DNA from: Ga0077555 sp050187415
GTDB lineage: Bacteria; Pseudomonadota; Alphaproteobacteria; Rhizobiales; Hyphomicrobiaceae
Length of the DNA: 64,000 bases
Reading direction: 5' to 3'
NCBI GenBank assembly: GCA_050187415.1
Contig: JBFWXN010000003.1
Span: 1 to 64,000, forward strand
The notes under the pieces were generated by a model. It saw only the letters and a program-made list of their open reading frames with translations, was not told the origin of the DNA and made no database searches. Position 1 is the stretch's first letter. Every line of letters begins with the position of its first letter. Shown here one piece after another: positions 17,820 to 25,796 of this stretch. The position numbers and the translations under genes were made by a program.

Positions 17820-18977
17820 ATGTCGCTCAAGGGCAAGGCGGCGGTGACGGGGGTTGGTGATACGCGATACTCCCGTCAGTCCGGCAAGAGCGTGGCGACG
17901 CTGCAAATGGAGGCCTCACTCGCCGCCGTTCGCGACGCGGGCCTCGATCCGAAGGACATCGACGGCATCATCGCGTACGGCAGCATGTCCGTTGTCGCAG
18001 AGGATTTCATCACCAGCTTCGGCATTCCTGACCTGCGGTTTTCTGCGGTGACCCCGCTCGGCGGCGCGAGTGCCGTCGCCTCGATCCAGTGTGCCGCGGC
18101 TGCCGTTGCGGCCGGCATCTGCAATCACGTCCTGATCCCGATAGGACGCAACGGCTCGTCGGGAGCCGGAGGCCGCATCGGCTCGCGCGTGCGTGAAATG
18201 CCGCAGTTCCGTCTCATCGGTGAGTTCGAGATGCCGCTTGGCGCCATCGCGCCGGCTCAGCTCTACGCGCCTATGGCGCGACGGCACATGGAGCTATACG
18301 GCACGACCAGCCGCCAACTCGCCGAGATTGCCGTATCGACGCGGCACAATGCCATCCTCAACGGCAATTCGATGATGACGAAACCGCTGACGGTCGAGGA
18401 CCACCAAGCCTCGCGCCTGATCTCCGACCCCCTGCGCCTGTTCGATTGCAGCCTCGAGAGCGATGGGGCCTGCGCGTTCATCGTGTCGTCGGCTGAGCGT
18501 GCCCGCGATTGCGCCAAGCCGGTCATCGACGTCCTGGGCGTTGCCGAAGGGCATCCGGATTCGCCGTCCGCCATCACACAGCGTCCAGATATGACGCGCC
18601 TCGGTCTCGCCAAGGCCGCGCCGAAGGCCTTTGCCATGGCAGGCGTCACCCATGACGACATCGACGTGGCCGAGGTCTACGACTGCTTTACCTATATCGT
18701 TCTGTGCCAGCTCGAAGACATCGGCTTCTGCAAGAAGGGAGAAGGCGGCCCGTTCGTGGCCTCCGGCGCCATTCGCCTCGGCGGCAAGCTGCCGATCAAC
18801 ACGCATGGCGGACTTTTGAGCCAAGCCCACATGGCGGGCTTCAACCACGTCGTCGAACTCACCCGCCAGTTGCGCGGCGAAGCAGGGGCCGCACAGGTGA
18901 AGGACGCCGAGGTCGGCCTCGTGACAGGCTATGGCGACATGGGCGACGGCTCGATCGCCATCATGGCGCGGGCCTAG
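17820..18977 (+). CDS. Thiolase-fold protein lacking the catalytic cysteines (SCP2/Ltp2-like)
   Basis: A 385-residue member of the thiolase superfamily in the lipid-transfer-protein branch. The strand that carries the nucleophile in true thiolases reads LGGASAVASIQ, so the usual Cys is Gly-82; near the C-terminus VTGYGDMGDGS has Tyr where the second Cys sits. The His of the NTHGGLLSQAHMAG motif is kept, as is AEVYDCFTYIVLCQLED. This pattern, with a DUF35 partner 12 bases downstream, is like the Ltp2-ChsH2(DUF35) retro-aldolases of sterol side-chain breakdown rather than thiolysis. GGGAGAG lies upstream of the ATG. The substrate is not known. Confidence 0.85.
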   Translation: MSLKGKAAVTGVGDTRYSRQSGKSVATLQMEASLAAVRDAGLDPKDIDGIIAYGSMSVVAEDFITSFGIPDLRFSAVTPLGGASAVASIQCAAAAVAAGICNHVLIPIGRNGSSGAGGRIGSRVREMPQFRLIGEFEMPLGAIAPAQLYAPMARRHMELYGTTSRQLAEIAVSTRHNAILNGNSMMTKPLTVEDHQASRLISDPLRLFDCSLESDGACAFIVSSAERARDCAKPVIDVLGVAEGHPDSPSAITQRPDMTRLGLAKAAPKAFAMAGVTHDDIDVAEVYDCFTYIVLCQLEDIGFCKKGEGGPFVASGAIRLGGKLPINTHGGLLSQAHMAGFNHVVELTRQLRGEAGAAQVKDAEVGLVTGYGDMGDGSIAIMARA

Positions 18978-18989
18978 GGGGACTGGACC

Positions 18990-19403
18990 ATGGAAGCGCA
19001 ATCGTACCTGAAACCCACGCCCGATCCGACGCCCGACACGGCTCCCTTCTGGGAGGGCCTGAAGGACGGCAAGCTCTTGCTCCAGTGCTGCTCCGCATGC
19101 GGTGGCGTCCGGCACTACCCACGGCCAGTCTGTCCCGACTGCTACTCCATGGACTATCGCTGGACCGAGGCAAAGCAGACCGGCACCGTGCACTCGTGGA
19201 CCGTCTCGCATCACGCGTTTCATCCGGGCTTCAAGCCAGAGCTGCCCTACGTGCTGGTAACGGTGGATCTCGATGCGGGTGTGCGCATGCAGGCGCAGTT
19301 CAGAGGCGCCGATGTCAACGCGCTCGCGCTTGGATTGCCGGTTAAGCTGGCATTCGAGGCGGCGACGGCCGACCTGACATTACCGGTCTTCGTCCCGGCC
19401 TAG
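18990..19403 (+). CDS. Zn-ribbon/OB-fold protein (DUF35 family)
   Basis: A 137-residue protein with an N-terminal helix (PFWEGLKDGKLLLQ), a zinc ribbon with C-x2-C pairs at CSAC and CPDC, and a C-terminal OB-fold (TGTVHSWTVSHHAFHPGF, PYVLVTVDLDAGVRMQAQF). Such proteins act as obligate partners and acyl-CoA-binding subunits of thiolase-fold enzymes. The adjacent upstream gene is one, so the two surely form a complex. It converges with the antiporter gene after about 110 bases. Confidence 0.92.
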   Translation: MEAQSYLKPTPDPTPDTAPFWEGLKDGKLLLQCCSACGGVRHYPRPVCPDCYSMDYRWTEAKQTGTVHSWTVSHHAFHPGFKPELPYVLVTVDLDAGVRMQAQFRGADVNALALGLPVKLAFEAATADLTLPVFVPA

Positions 19404-19454
19404 CCCCGGCTAGGCCATCCTTCCCGGACGATCGGTGCCACGACCGGTTCTGCC

Positions 19455-19479
19455 CCGCGCCGTTCGCCAGCCGGCGCGG
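19455..19479. terminator. Hairpin between converging genes
   Basis: A perfect 8-base-pair stem, CCGCGCCG and CGGCGCGG, with a 9-base loop, in the gap between the DUF35 gene and the converging antiporter gene. No T-tract. Confidence 0.4.
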
Positions 19480-19513
19480 TGCTGCGAACCCGTCATGGAG
19501 TTCGTGCGCTCCT

Positions 19514-21199
19514 CTAGGCGCCGGCCGGAGCGTACCGGAACGTGAATGCAGGCGCACCGCCGAGCACGACTTTGTCGCCGTCGGCGAGCACGACGTGCTC
19601 GTGCTCGACGCCGTTGATCGTGATCGGGTTGGCGTTGGCGCGGTCTGCGGTCTGATTGTGGATCTCGAAGCGTCCGTCCTGGTTTTGCGAAATCCGCGCA
19701 TGATGCCGCGACACGCGAATATCGTTGATACGGATGTCGTCGTCGGTGTGCCGGCCGATCTGCGCCGTCGGCGACGAGACATTGAAGCTGCCGAGTCCCT
19801 CGTCGAAGTCGAGTGTCGCGAGCACGGCGGCCTTCGCAGGTGCCGGCGTCTGCGCGACGGTCGGCTCGGCCGTCTCGATGACCGGCGGAGCCGTCAGAGC
19901 GGAGCCCTCGGTAAGCTGGTCGCCGAAGCGCTTGTAGAGCATGCGCATGGCGATGGTCGGCAGTCCTGTCGAGAACATGCACATCAGCACCGCGGTCGAG
20001 AACATCAGCGGCGATACGATCTCCTTGTCGCGGAACACCGTAATGACGATGATGCCCATGAGGCCCTTGGTCTGCAGCAGCATCCCGATACCAAAAGCGA
20101 ATGGCCAGGTCTCGCCCGCCATGCGCGCTGCAAGCCCATGACCGATGATCTTCCCGAACACGCACAGGAACGAGGAAATGCCGAACAGGATCCACACCGT
20201 CGGGTCCGTGAACGAGAAGTCGGTTCTGAGGCCGGTAATGAGGAAGAAGAAGGGCATCAACACCAGACTGGTCGGACGGTCGAGGCTGTGAGCAGCGAGT
20301 TCGCGCACCTTGTCCGGGAGGAAAACGCCGGCGACGAAAGCGCCGAGAACCGGATGCAGCTCCGTGATCGACGTGATGGCGGAGGCGACGAAGATCGAGA
20401 GTGCCGCGAGCGTCATGACCGCGCTCTCCGGAGCGTCTTTCGCCATCATCCGATTGAGCACGGGGGACGCAATGAAAAGAACGAAACCGATGCTGAGGGC
20501 GCCGCCGAGGAACGCCTTCATCATGGCTTCGCCGATCGTGCCGCCGATGCCGGCCAGCGCCGAAACGAGCGCCAGCCCCAACCACATCAAGGTGTCGGCG
20601 AGTCCCGAGCTTGCAAGTGCGACCGCTCCGATACGCTTTTGCGTCATCTGCAGCTCGCGCAGAATGAGCGCCAGAATCGGGAGCGCGGAAACGGCCATCA
20701 CTAGGCCGAAAGCCAGCGCGAACGAGATGATGGGGGGCTTGAAATTGTGCGCCGCCGGGATTGCGTAATAGACGCCGAAGCCGGCGACGATGCCGATCGC
20801 CCAGCCGATCAACATGCCCGGCACGCCGATCAGGAAGACGGTGCGACCCGACTTTTTAACGAGTTCCTTGTCGGCGTCGGCGCCCGCGAGAAATCCGAAG
20901 AGGCAGACCGCAATGGTGGCGAGCGCGGCGATACCGTCGGCGCGGTTTATGAGGACGCCGCCTTTTTCCAGGGTACCGAACAACGCTTTGAACAGGTCGG
21001 GCGCAAGCGCGCCGAAGATGGCGGGTCCCAGGATCACGCCGCAGAAGATCTGAATGACGCCGAGTGGGAACCAGCGTCCAAGCTGGATTGTCCGCCACAG
21101 AAGATACGGTATCAAAATCACGATGCACGCCTGAACGAGCAGCATGTTGGCGGGCTTCAGGCCCTGGAGCAGATGGATCAGTTCGGCATACATCGTCAC
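19514..21199 (-). CDS. CPA2-family cation:proton antiporter with C-terminal FHA domain
   Basis: A 561-residue fusion. Residues 1-430 form about 12-13 membrane segments of the Kef/NapA-type monovalent cation:proton antiporter 2 family; a Pro/Ala/Thr-rich linker follows (residues about 435-465) and then an FHA domain of about 90 residues with IGRHTDDDIRINDIRVSRHHARI and NPITING, all phospho-threonine-binding marks. The usual paired-Asp ion site of CPA2 members reads SSGLADTLMW, with Ala-201/Asp-202, so only one acid is present. It belongs to a locus with three more FHA proteins, a Ser/Thr kinase and a PP2C phosphatase, so phosphorylation-dependent control of ion exchange is likely. The FHA gene upstream is 221 bases away on the same strand. 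Confidence 0.88.
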   Translation of the reverse strand: MTMYAELIHLLQGLKPANMLLVQACIVILIPYLLWRTIQLGRWFPLGVIQIFCGVILGPAIFGALAPDLFKALFGTLEKGGVLINRADGIAALATIAVCLFGFLAGADADKELVKKSGRTVFLIGVPGMLIGWAIGIVAGFGVYYAIPAAHNFKPPIISFALAFGLVMAVSALPILALILRELQMTQKRIGAVALASSGLADTLMWLGLALVSALAGIGGTIGEAMMKAFLGGALSIGFVLFIASPVLNRMMAKDAPESAVMTLAALSIFVASAITSITELHPVLGAFVAGVFLPDKVRELAAHSLDRPTSLVLMPFFFLITGLRTDFSFTDPTVWILFGISSFLCVFGKIIGHGLAARMAGETWPFAFGIGMLLQTKGLMGIIVITVFRDKEIVSPLMFSTAVLMCMFSTGLPTIAMRMLYKRFGDQLTEGSALTAPPVIETAEPTVAQTPAPAKAAVLATLDFDEGLGSFNVSSPTAQIGRHTDDDIRINDIRVSRHHARISQNQDGRFEIHNQTADRANANPITINGVEHEHVVLADGDKVVLGGAPAFTFRYAPAGA

Positions 21200-21420
21200 A
21201 ACCCCGATTAGACAAAATTATCGCGGCACGAAGCGCCCCGTGTTGCAATAGTGTGCCATCTGGGCTTTGCGCAGCGAACCGAGTTTTGCTCGTCGAAGCT
21301 CATTTTCCGTAGAGCAAGGCAAACGCTCCGGGCCCTTGACGGCTCATGCCCAATATTTGGGCGACCGTCCTTTCGAACCGCCGCCCTGTTTGATCAATGC
21401 AGCGTGGTGGGGGAGGTCGC

Positions 21421-21987
21421 CTATTTCACGTCTGCCCAGTCGAACTCCGCCCCACACAGGGGGACGAACAGCAGCGTGGTTCGACCCATTGTGATCTTGT
21501 CGTGATGATTGAGTTCGCCATTGGCGAGCAGCGCCGAGTCGTTCAGATGCACGAGATTGGGGCGCTCGAGATTGGGCACCAGCTGATACTGGCGCTTGCG
21601 GCCGTCATAAACGAGAAACGCCTGTTTCTCACTGGAAATGGCGTCGTCACCGAAATCGATCGGGATGCGTTGGCCGGGTGACCGGCCGATCGTGTTGGAG
21701 CCGCTGTAAATCGGTCGGAAATTGCCCTTGCCCGGCCCGTTCAGCACGACCAGCCAACCAACGACCGGATCGCTGCGCACATCCGCCTCAACCCCCATCG
21801 GCCGGAGGATCCGGGTGTGACCAGGATCGGCGGGAATGGATTTTGGCGCCATTTCCGGGTCGGGCTGGGTCTGCGGAGCAAACACGGTTTCTTGGGCGGT
21901 GTCCTCGGCACCGATGATGATCGTCGCTTCGTCGCCGGAGTCCCGGCGATTGAGTCCGTCGGAGGGGTTTCGTGTGGGATGCTTCAT
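21421..21987 (-). CDS. FHA domain protein with degenerate recognition loop
   Basis: A 188-residue soluble protein. The first 75 residues are polar and Thr-rich (EATIIIGAEDTAQETVF) and could carry phosphorylation sites; the rest is an FHA domain beginning GWLVVLNGPGKGNFRPIYSG. The GR (NTIGRSPGQR) and Asn (HLND) are kept, but the S-R-x-x-H loop reads ISSEKQAF, losing the Arg and His. Its closest relative in the window is the 140-residue FHA gene at 27.3 kb, which keeps ISRQQHA. The start at MKHPTRNP has GGACGAG upstream; a TTG four codons earlier is less likely. It is divergent from the kinase gene. Confidence 0.85.
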   Translation of the reverse strand: MKHPTRNPSDGLNRRDSGDEATIIIGAEDTAQETVFAPQTQPDPEMAPKSIPADPGHTRILRPMGVEADVRSDPVVGWLVVLNGPGKGNFRPIYSGSNTIGRSPGQRIPIDFGDDAISSEKQAFLVYDGRKRQYQLVPNLERPNLVHLNDSALLANGELNHHDKITMGRTTLLFVPLCGAEFDWADVK

Positions 21988-22184
21988 TGTCTCGTCCAAT
22001 GGCCAGGAATCGTTGACACTGCAGTACGCGCCGACACAAGCACCCGCCGAGTACCCTTTCGCAGGTCTCGGAGCTGCCGTCGGCTGGCAAATCGCCCGAA
22101 CATGATGTTCCGCCGCTTAGGATAAGGGAAGGCGGCGGCCCGAGTGAAAGGCAATCTCGCGATTAAGTGAACGCCGTTTGCAGA

Positions 22185-22212
22185 TTGCCATTCAGTGCCC
22201 GCGAACTATACT
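22185..22212 (+). promoter_or_regulatory. Putative promoter of the kinase gene
   Basis: TTGCCA, a 16-base spacer and TATACT match a housekeeping -35/-10 pair, placed 40 bases before the kinase GTG. The locus around it is GC-rich, so the AT-rich -10 stands out. Confidence 0.45.
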
Positions 22213-22251
22213 TCGTTTGCGGTACGCCGTCATTCGCAACGGAGCTAGAGC

Positions 22252-23904
22252 GTGGGTCGCCAGCCTTTGCCGACCAATACTATTCTTGGCAACGGTAGCG
22301 ATCAATACAGGATCGACACCGTTCTTGGCCCGGGCGGTTTTGGCGTCACGTATCTCGCCCGCGATATGCGTTTCGATCGAGACGTTGCCATCAAAGAGTA
22401 TTTCCCTGCCGATTTTGCCTATCGCGAGGGATCGACGACTATTCGCTCCACGACGCGTGGCGGCGACCAGAACTTTTTCGAGCAGGGCAAGCGTCAATTT
22501 CTCGACGAGGCTCGGACGCTCGCCAAGTTCCGCCACGAGCACATTGTACGTGTTCTGAATTTGTTCGAGCAGTTCAACACCGCCTACATGGTGCTGGAGT
22601 TCGAGGAAGGCCAAAGTCTGAAGAACTGGCTTCGCGCGCTGGGGCATCGCCCGAGCCAGGCCGAAATCGACGAGATCCTCGATCCGCTCCTCTCGGCGCT
22701 CGAAGTCGTGCACGCGAAGGGCATGTTCCATCGCGACATCGCACCCGACAACATTATCGTCCGCCCGAACGGCAAACCGGTGTTGATCGACTTCGGAGCG
22801 GCCCGCAATTTCGTTCGCGAGCACAGTCACACCATCGGCGCCATCGTAAAGCACGGCTTTTCGCCGCCTGAGCAATACACGCTCGACACCAAGCTGCAGG
22901 GCGCCTGGAGCGATATCTATGCGCTGTCGGCCACCATCTATGCGGCCCTCGTCGGTACGCCGCCGGACGAGGCCTCGCGGCGACAGCTCAACGACACGCT
23001 GCTGCCCATCGAAGGGCATGTCGAGCCGCATCGGCGCGAGCTCTATCGACGGTCGTTTTATGCAGCTCTCAATGCCGGGCTGGCGCTGAAGCCACGTGAC
23101 AGACCACAGACGATCCGCGATCTGCGGGCCATTCTTCGCAGTGACGATGCGCATTACCGCGAGCCCGAGTTGGCGGCGGCACAAGCGATCGAAGTCAACG
23201 TCGCGGATGCCCGGCGGCCTTTCGCTTCGGCCGCCACCTTCTCCCGGCCGTCTGGGCTTGCCGCATCGGCGCGTCCGCATGCGCCCGGTCCGTCCTACGA
23301 AGTCGTCCGGTCCGTGCCGGAGCTGGCGCAGGCGGTCGAAGAAACCGCGGAAAGGGCCCATCGAGCTGCATCCAACTATCCGGAAGGCGCTGGCCGGGTC
23401 GCTGCGATCACCGCTTTGATCGTTGCAGCTATCGCAGCGGCGTCATTTCTGTGGATCGGCGGTATCGAGCACCCCGGTGGCCTCGCCGCGGCGATGCTCG
23501 TCTGTGCCGGCGTGATCGTCGTCGCCGGCGAGCGCACGTTGGCGTTGGCGCGGGTCGCGCCAGCCGACGTCGGCCGCGCTACGATAAGTGCGGCCGTCAC
23601 GAGCGTGCTTGCCATGGCGGTCTATTGGCTTCCCTTCTTCTTCTGGCAGATCTCCGCTGCTCTGGCTGCCGTGTCCGTCCTCTTCGTGGTCGTGCGATTG
23701 GGGCGTTGGGTGCCCGTCACCCTGCTCGGCCTCGCTCTCCTGCATCTTGCGGCCGCGGCTCTGCTCGTGGCTCTATCCACCCGATCCGTGCAGAAAGATC
23801 CGTTTTTTCTGCCGCTTATGGGTGGCAGCCTCGCCGTTCTCGGGGCCTTGGTCTTGACGTGCGCCCTCGTCATTCAGCGGCGCCTGGAGGCGGCAAGATC
23901 ATGA
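22252..23904 (+). CDS. Membrane-anchored Ser/Thr protein kinase
   Basis: A 550-residue Hanks-type kinase. Residues 20-285 hold the catalytic domain: glycine loop LGPGGFGV (25-32), ATP lysine Lys-48 in DVAIKEY, helix C Glu near 86, catalytic loop HRDIAPDN (160-167) and DFG (180-182), with SPPEQY as the P+1 loop. The catalytic-loop Lys of HRDxKxxN is Ala-164, a known variant in bacterial kinases. A Pro/Ala linker leads to five or six hydrophobic segments (about 385-545). It starts with GTG, 7 bases after GGAG, and its stop overlaps the next reading frame (ATGA). It is likely the writer for the FHA proteins around it. Confidence 0.92.
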   Translation: MGRQPLPTNTILGNGSDQYRIDTVLGPGGFGVTYLARDMRFDRDVAIKEYFPADFAYREGSTTIRSTTRGGDQNFFEQGKRQFLDEARTLAKFRHEHIVRVLNLFEQFNTAYMVLEFEEGQSLKNWLRALGHRPSQAEIDEILDPLLSALEVVHAKGMFHRDIAPDNIIVRPNGKPVLIDFGAARNFVREHSHTIGAIVKHGFSPPEQYTLDTKLQGAWSDIYALSATIYAALVGTPPDEASRRQLNDTLLPIEGHVEPHRRELYRRSFYAALNAGLALKPRDRPQTIRDLRAILRSDDAHYREPELAAAQAIEVNVADARRPFASAATFSRPSGLAASARPHAPGPSYEVVRSVPELAQAVEETAERAHRAASNYPEGAGRVAAITALIVAAIAAASFLWIGGIEHPGGLAAAMLVCAGVIVVAGERTLALARVAPADVGRATISAAVTSVLAMAVYWLPFFFWQISAALAAVSVLFVVVRLGRWVPVTLLGLALLHLAAAALLVALSTRSVQKDPFFLPLMGGSLAVLGALVLTCALVIQRRLEAARS

Positions 23905-24026
23905 GCGGGGCGTTGCAGGTTCAGCTAGTCGCACAGCGAGCGCCCGCGTGTCGAAACGTGAGCGCCGACCACTTCGCGGTTCGACCGCACCTCGTCCGCC
24001 GCCATTCAGTCGAAAGCCGCGCCTAA
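23901..24026 (+). CDS. Possible 41-residue coupling peptide between kinase and phosphatase
   Basis: A short frame MSGALQVQLVAQRAPACRNV... that starts in an ATGA overlap with the kinase stop and ends in a TAATG overlap with the phosphatase ATG. The exact fit at both ends suggests translational coupling of the kinase, this peptide and the phosphatase, or a leader whose translation opens the phosphatase start. The peptide is basic and has no recognisable fold. It could also be chance. Confidence 0.35.
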   Translation: MSGALQVQLVAQRAPACRNVSADHFAVRPHLVRRHSVESRA

Positions 24027-25765
24027 TGCAGCTCGATCTCGCCACCGCTGAATATATTGGTGCTCGCGAACAGCAGCAGGACCTCGCCTCGGCCTTGCCG
24101 CTCGCAACGGGTGCCTTGCTGGTTCTGGCCGATGGCCTTGGCGGTCACGAGAGCGGCGCCGAAGCCGCGCGCATTGTCGTCACGACATTTAAGGAAGCAG
24201 GCGTCGCGGGCCGTTTTAAGAGCCCCACCGCCCGCCGCCAGGCACTGCGCGAAGTTCTTGAGCTCGCCAACGCCCGCATCGCCGAGGGTGTAGATCCGGT
24301 CCACGGTCACCGGGGAATGGCGAGCACGGTCGTGGCGGCGGTTGTCTCGGATAGCGAATTGAGTTGGGTCAGCGTCGGCGACAGTCACCTCTATCTTTGG
24401 CGCGAGGGGCGTCTGCACAAGCTGAACGAGGACCACTCGCAGGCTGGATTGATGGTCCGCTCCGGGCGGTATCAGTCGAGCGATCCCGAGGTGCAAGCGG
24501 TGAAGTCGGTGCTTGTCTCGGCCTTGACCGGACGCAAGCTCGAAATGGTTGACCTGCCCCCATCGAGCTTCCGGCTCGAGTCCGGCGACGTCCTGATGCT
24601 GGCGAGCGACGGATTGAATACGCTTTCCGACGGCGAAATCGAGCAGATCGTCGACAACGTCGGAGGGCATGGTGCGATAAAGCTGTCCACCACGCTTCTG
24701 GAGAGCGTCCGCAGTCGCCGCCTCGAACGCCAGGACAATACAACGGTCGTCGTCGCACGCGTTCTGCAGCCGACACGACGTCCGCAAAGTCCCGACGTCG
24801 TCGACATCGACGATACGAGTGAGGAGCGGACGCAACGCGTTATGCCTGCGGACGATCAGGTGGCTCCGACAAATCCCCTGCCGCACCCCACCCCGCAGCC
24901 CCATCAAGCACAGGGGGAGCAAAATGCGCCTCCCGTCGCGGATGCGGCGGGCGACTTGCCAGCACTTTTTGACGACAAGCCTGCCACCCCGCCTCAGGCG
25001 GCAAGTCAGAGTGCCTCATCGTCGTCATCGGACGAAGGGACAGGCGATGGGCCGAGACAAGCCGTCCTGAAGTCCCAGAGCGGCCGGCCGAAGCCGCCCC
25101 GCGTCGGCGATGAGCTGGATCGGGACGATGAGGAGTTGCTGGTTCTGGGAGCCGCGCCGGCCGACCCGTCCTCTCACCTGCCCGGTCCGTCACATCCGGC
25201 CCGTCCCGCACGTCAGGCCAAACAATCGGCATCTCCAGCCCCCGCCGCGGATCGAGCCACGCTTCGTTTTGGTATGACGCGCCGAATCCTGCTGCTGCTG
25301 ATCCTCGTGCTGTTGCTGGCCGGTGGCGTTGCTATCGCCGCGATCCAACCCGACTGGCTCAGCGGAGTGATTCCGGGCCTCGCCCGGAGCCGGCCGTCTC
25401 CAGCTGTGCCGGGCGCCGGGCCTGCCGCGTCGTCGAAAGCGACGGCGGCACCGGACCGGGCGAATGCACCCGCAACTGCAACGACGCCGGCGGCAGGGCC
25501 CGTCCCACCGGGCGCATCGACCGAGCAGACTCCCGCGCCTGCGCAGCCGGCCGTCCCACCGGCCGCCTCGACACCGTCAACATCGGGGCCTGCCGCATCC
25601 GGGCCGGTCACGGGGCCGGCTCCCGCCGCTTCGGCTCCCACAGCGGCCACGGACGGTGCGGCACCCGCCGCCGCGCCGGGCGCACCTCGGGCTCAGGGCG
25701 ATGCACCGCTCGTCGAACCGCCGCGCCCGGCGGCTCCTCCGGCCAAGCAGAACCGTTCGCCCTGA
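24026..25765 (+). CDS. Membrane-anchored PP2C-type Ser/Thr phosphatase
   Basis: A 579-residue protein. The PP2C domain fills residues 1-245: the metal-binding Asp pair lies in REQQQDLASAL and LADGLGGHESG, with STVVAAVVSDSELSWVSVGDSHLYLWREG, the LASDGL motif and the final RQDNTTVVVAR. A polar linker, one membrane helix near residues 420-440 (ILLLLILVLLLAGG) and a Pro/Ala-rich tail follow. It removes phosphate from Ser/Thr proteins, presumably reversing the kinase encoded just upstream. I chose the ATG of MQLDLATAEYIGARE because the domain starts there and the TAATG overlap fits; a GTG 26 codons upstream is possible. The gene converges with hslU. Confidence 0.9.
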   Translation: MQLDLATAEYIGAREQQQDLASALPLATGALLVLADGLGGHESGAEAARIVVTTFKEAGVAGRFKSPTARRQALREVLELANARIAEGVDPVHGHRGMASTVVAAVVSDSELSWVSVGDSHLYLWREGRLHKLNEDHSQAGLMVRSGRYQSSDPEVQAVKSVLVSALTGRKLEMVDLPPSSFRLESGDVLMLASDGLNTLSDGEIEQIVDNVGGHGAIKLSTTLLESVRSRRLERQDNTTVVVARVLQPTRRPQSPDVVDIDDTSEERTQRVMPADDQVAPTNPLPHPTPQPHQAQGEQNAPPVADAAGDLPALFDDKPATPPQAASQSASSSSSDEGTGDGPRQAVLKSQSGRPKPPRVGDELDRDDEELLVLGAAPADPSSHLPGPSHPARPARQAKQSASPAPAADRATLRFGMTRRILLLLILVLLLAGGVAIAAIQPDWLSGVIPGLARSRPSPAVPGAGPAASSKATAAPDRANAPATATTPAAGPVPPGASTEQTPAPAQPAVPPAASTPSTSGPAASGPVTGPAPAASAPTAATDGAAPAAAPGAPRAQGDAPLVEPPRPAAPPAKQNRSP

Positions 25766-25796
25766 TCCGTCGGGAGTACGCGACGCCGCGACCCGA

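Noticed and set aside
17614..17820. A 68-codon minus-strand frame in the gap before the thiolase-fold gene
   Set aside because: No ribosome site and no recognisable pattern; the gap shows only a short GC hairpin (17594-17608) without a T-tract.
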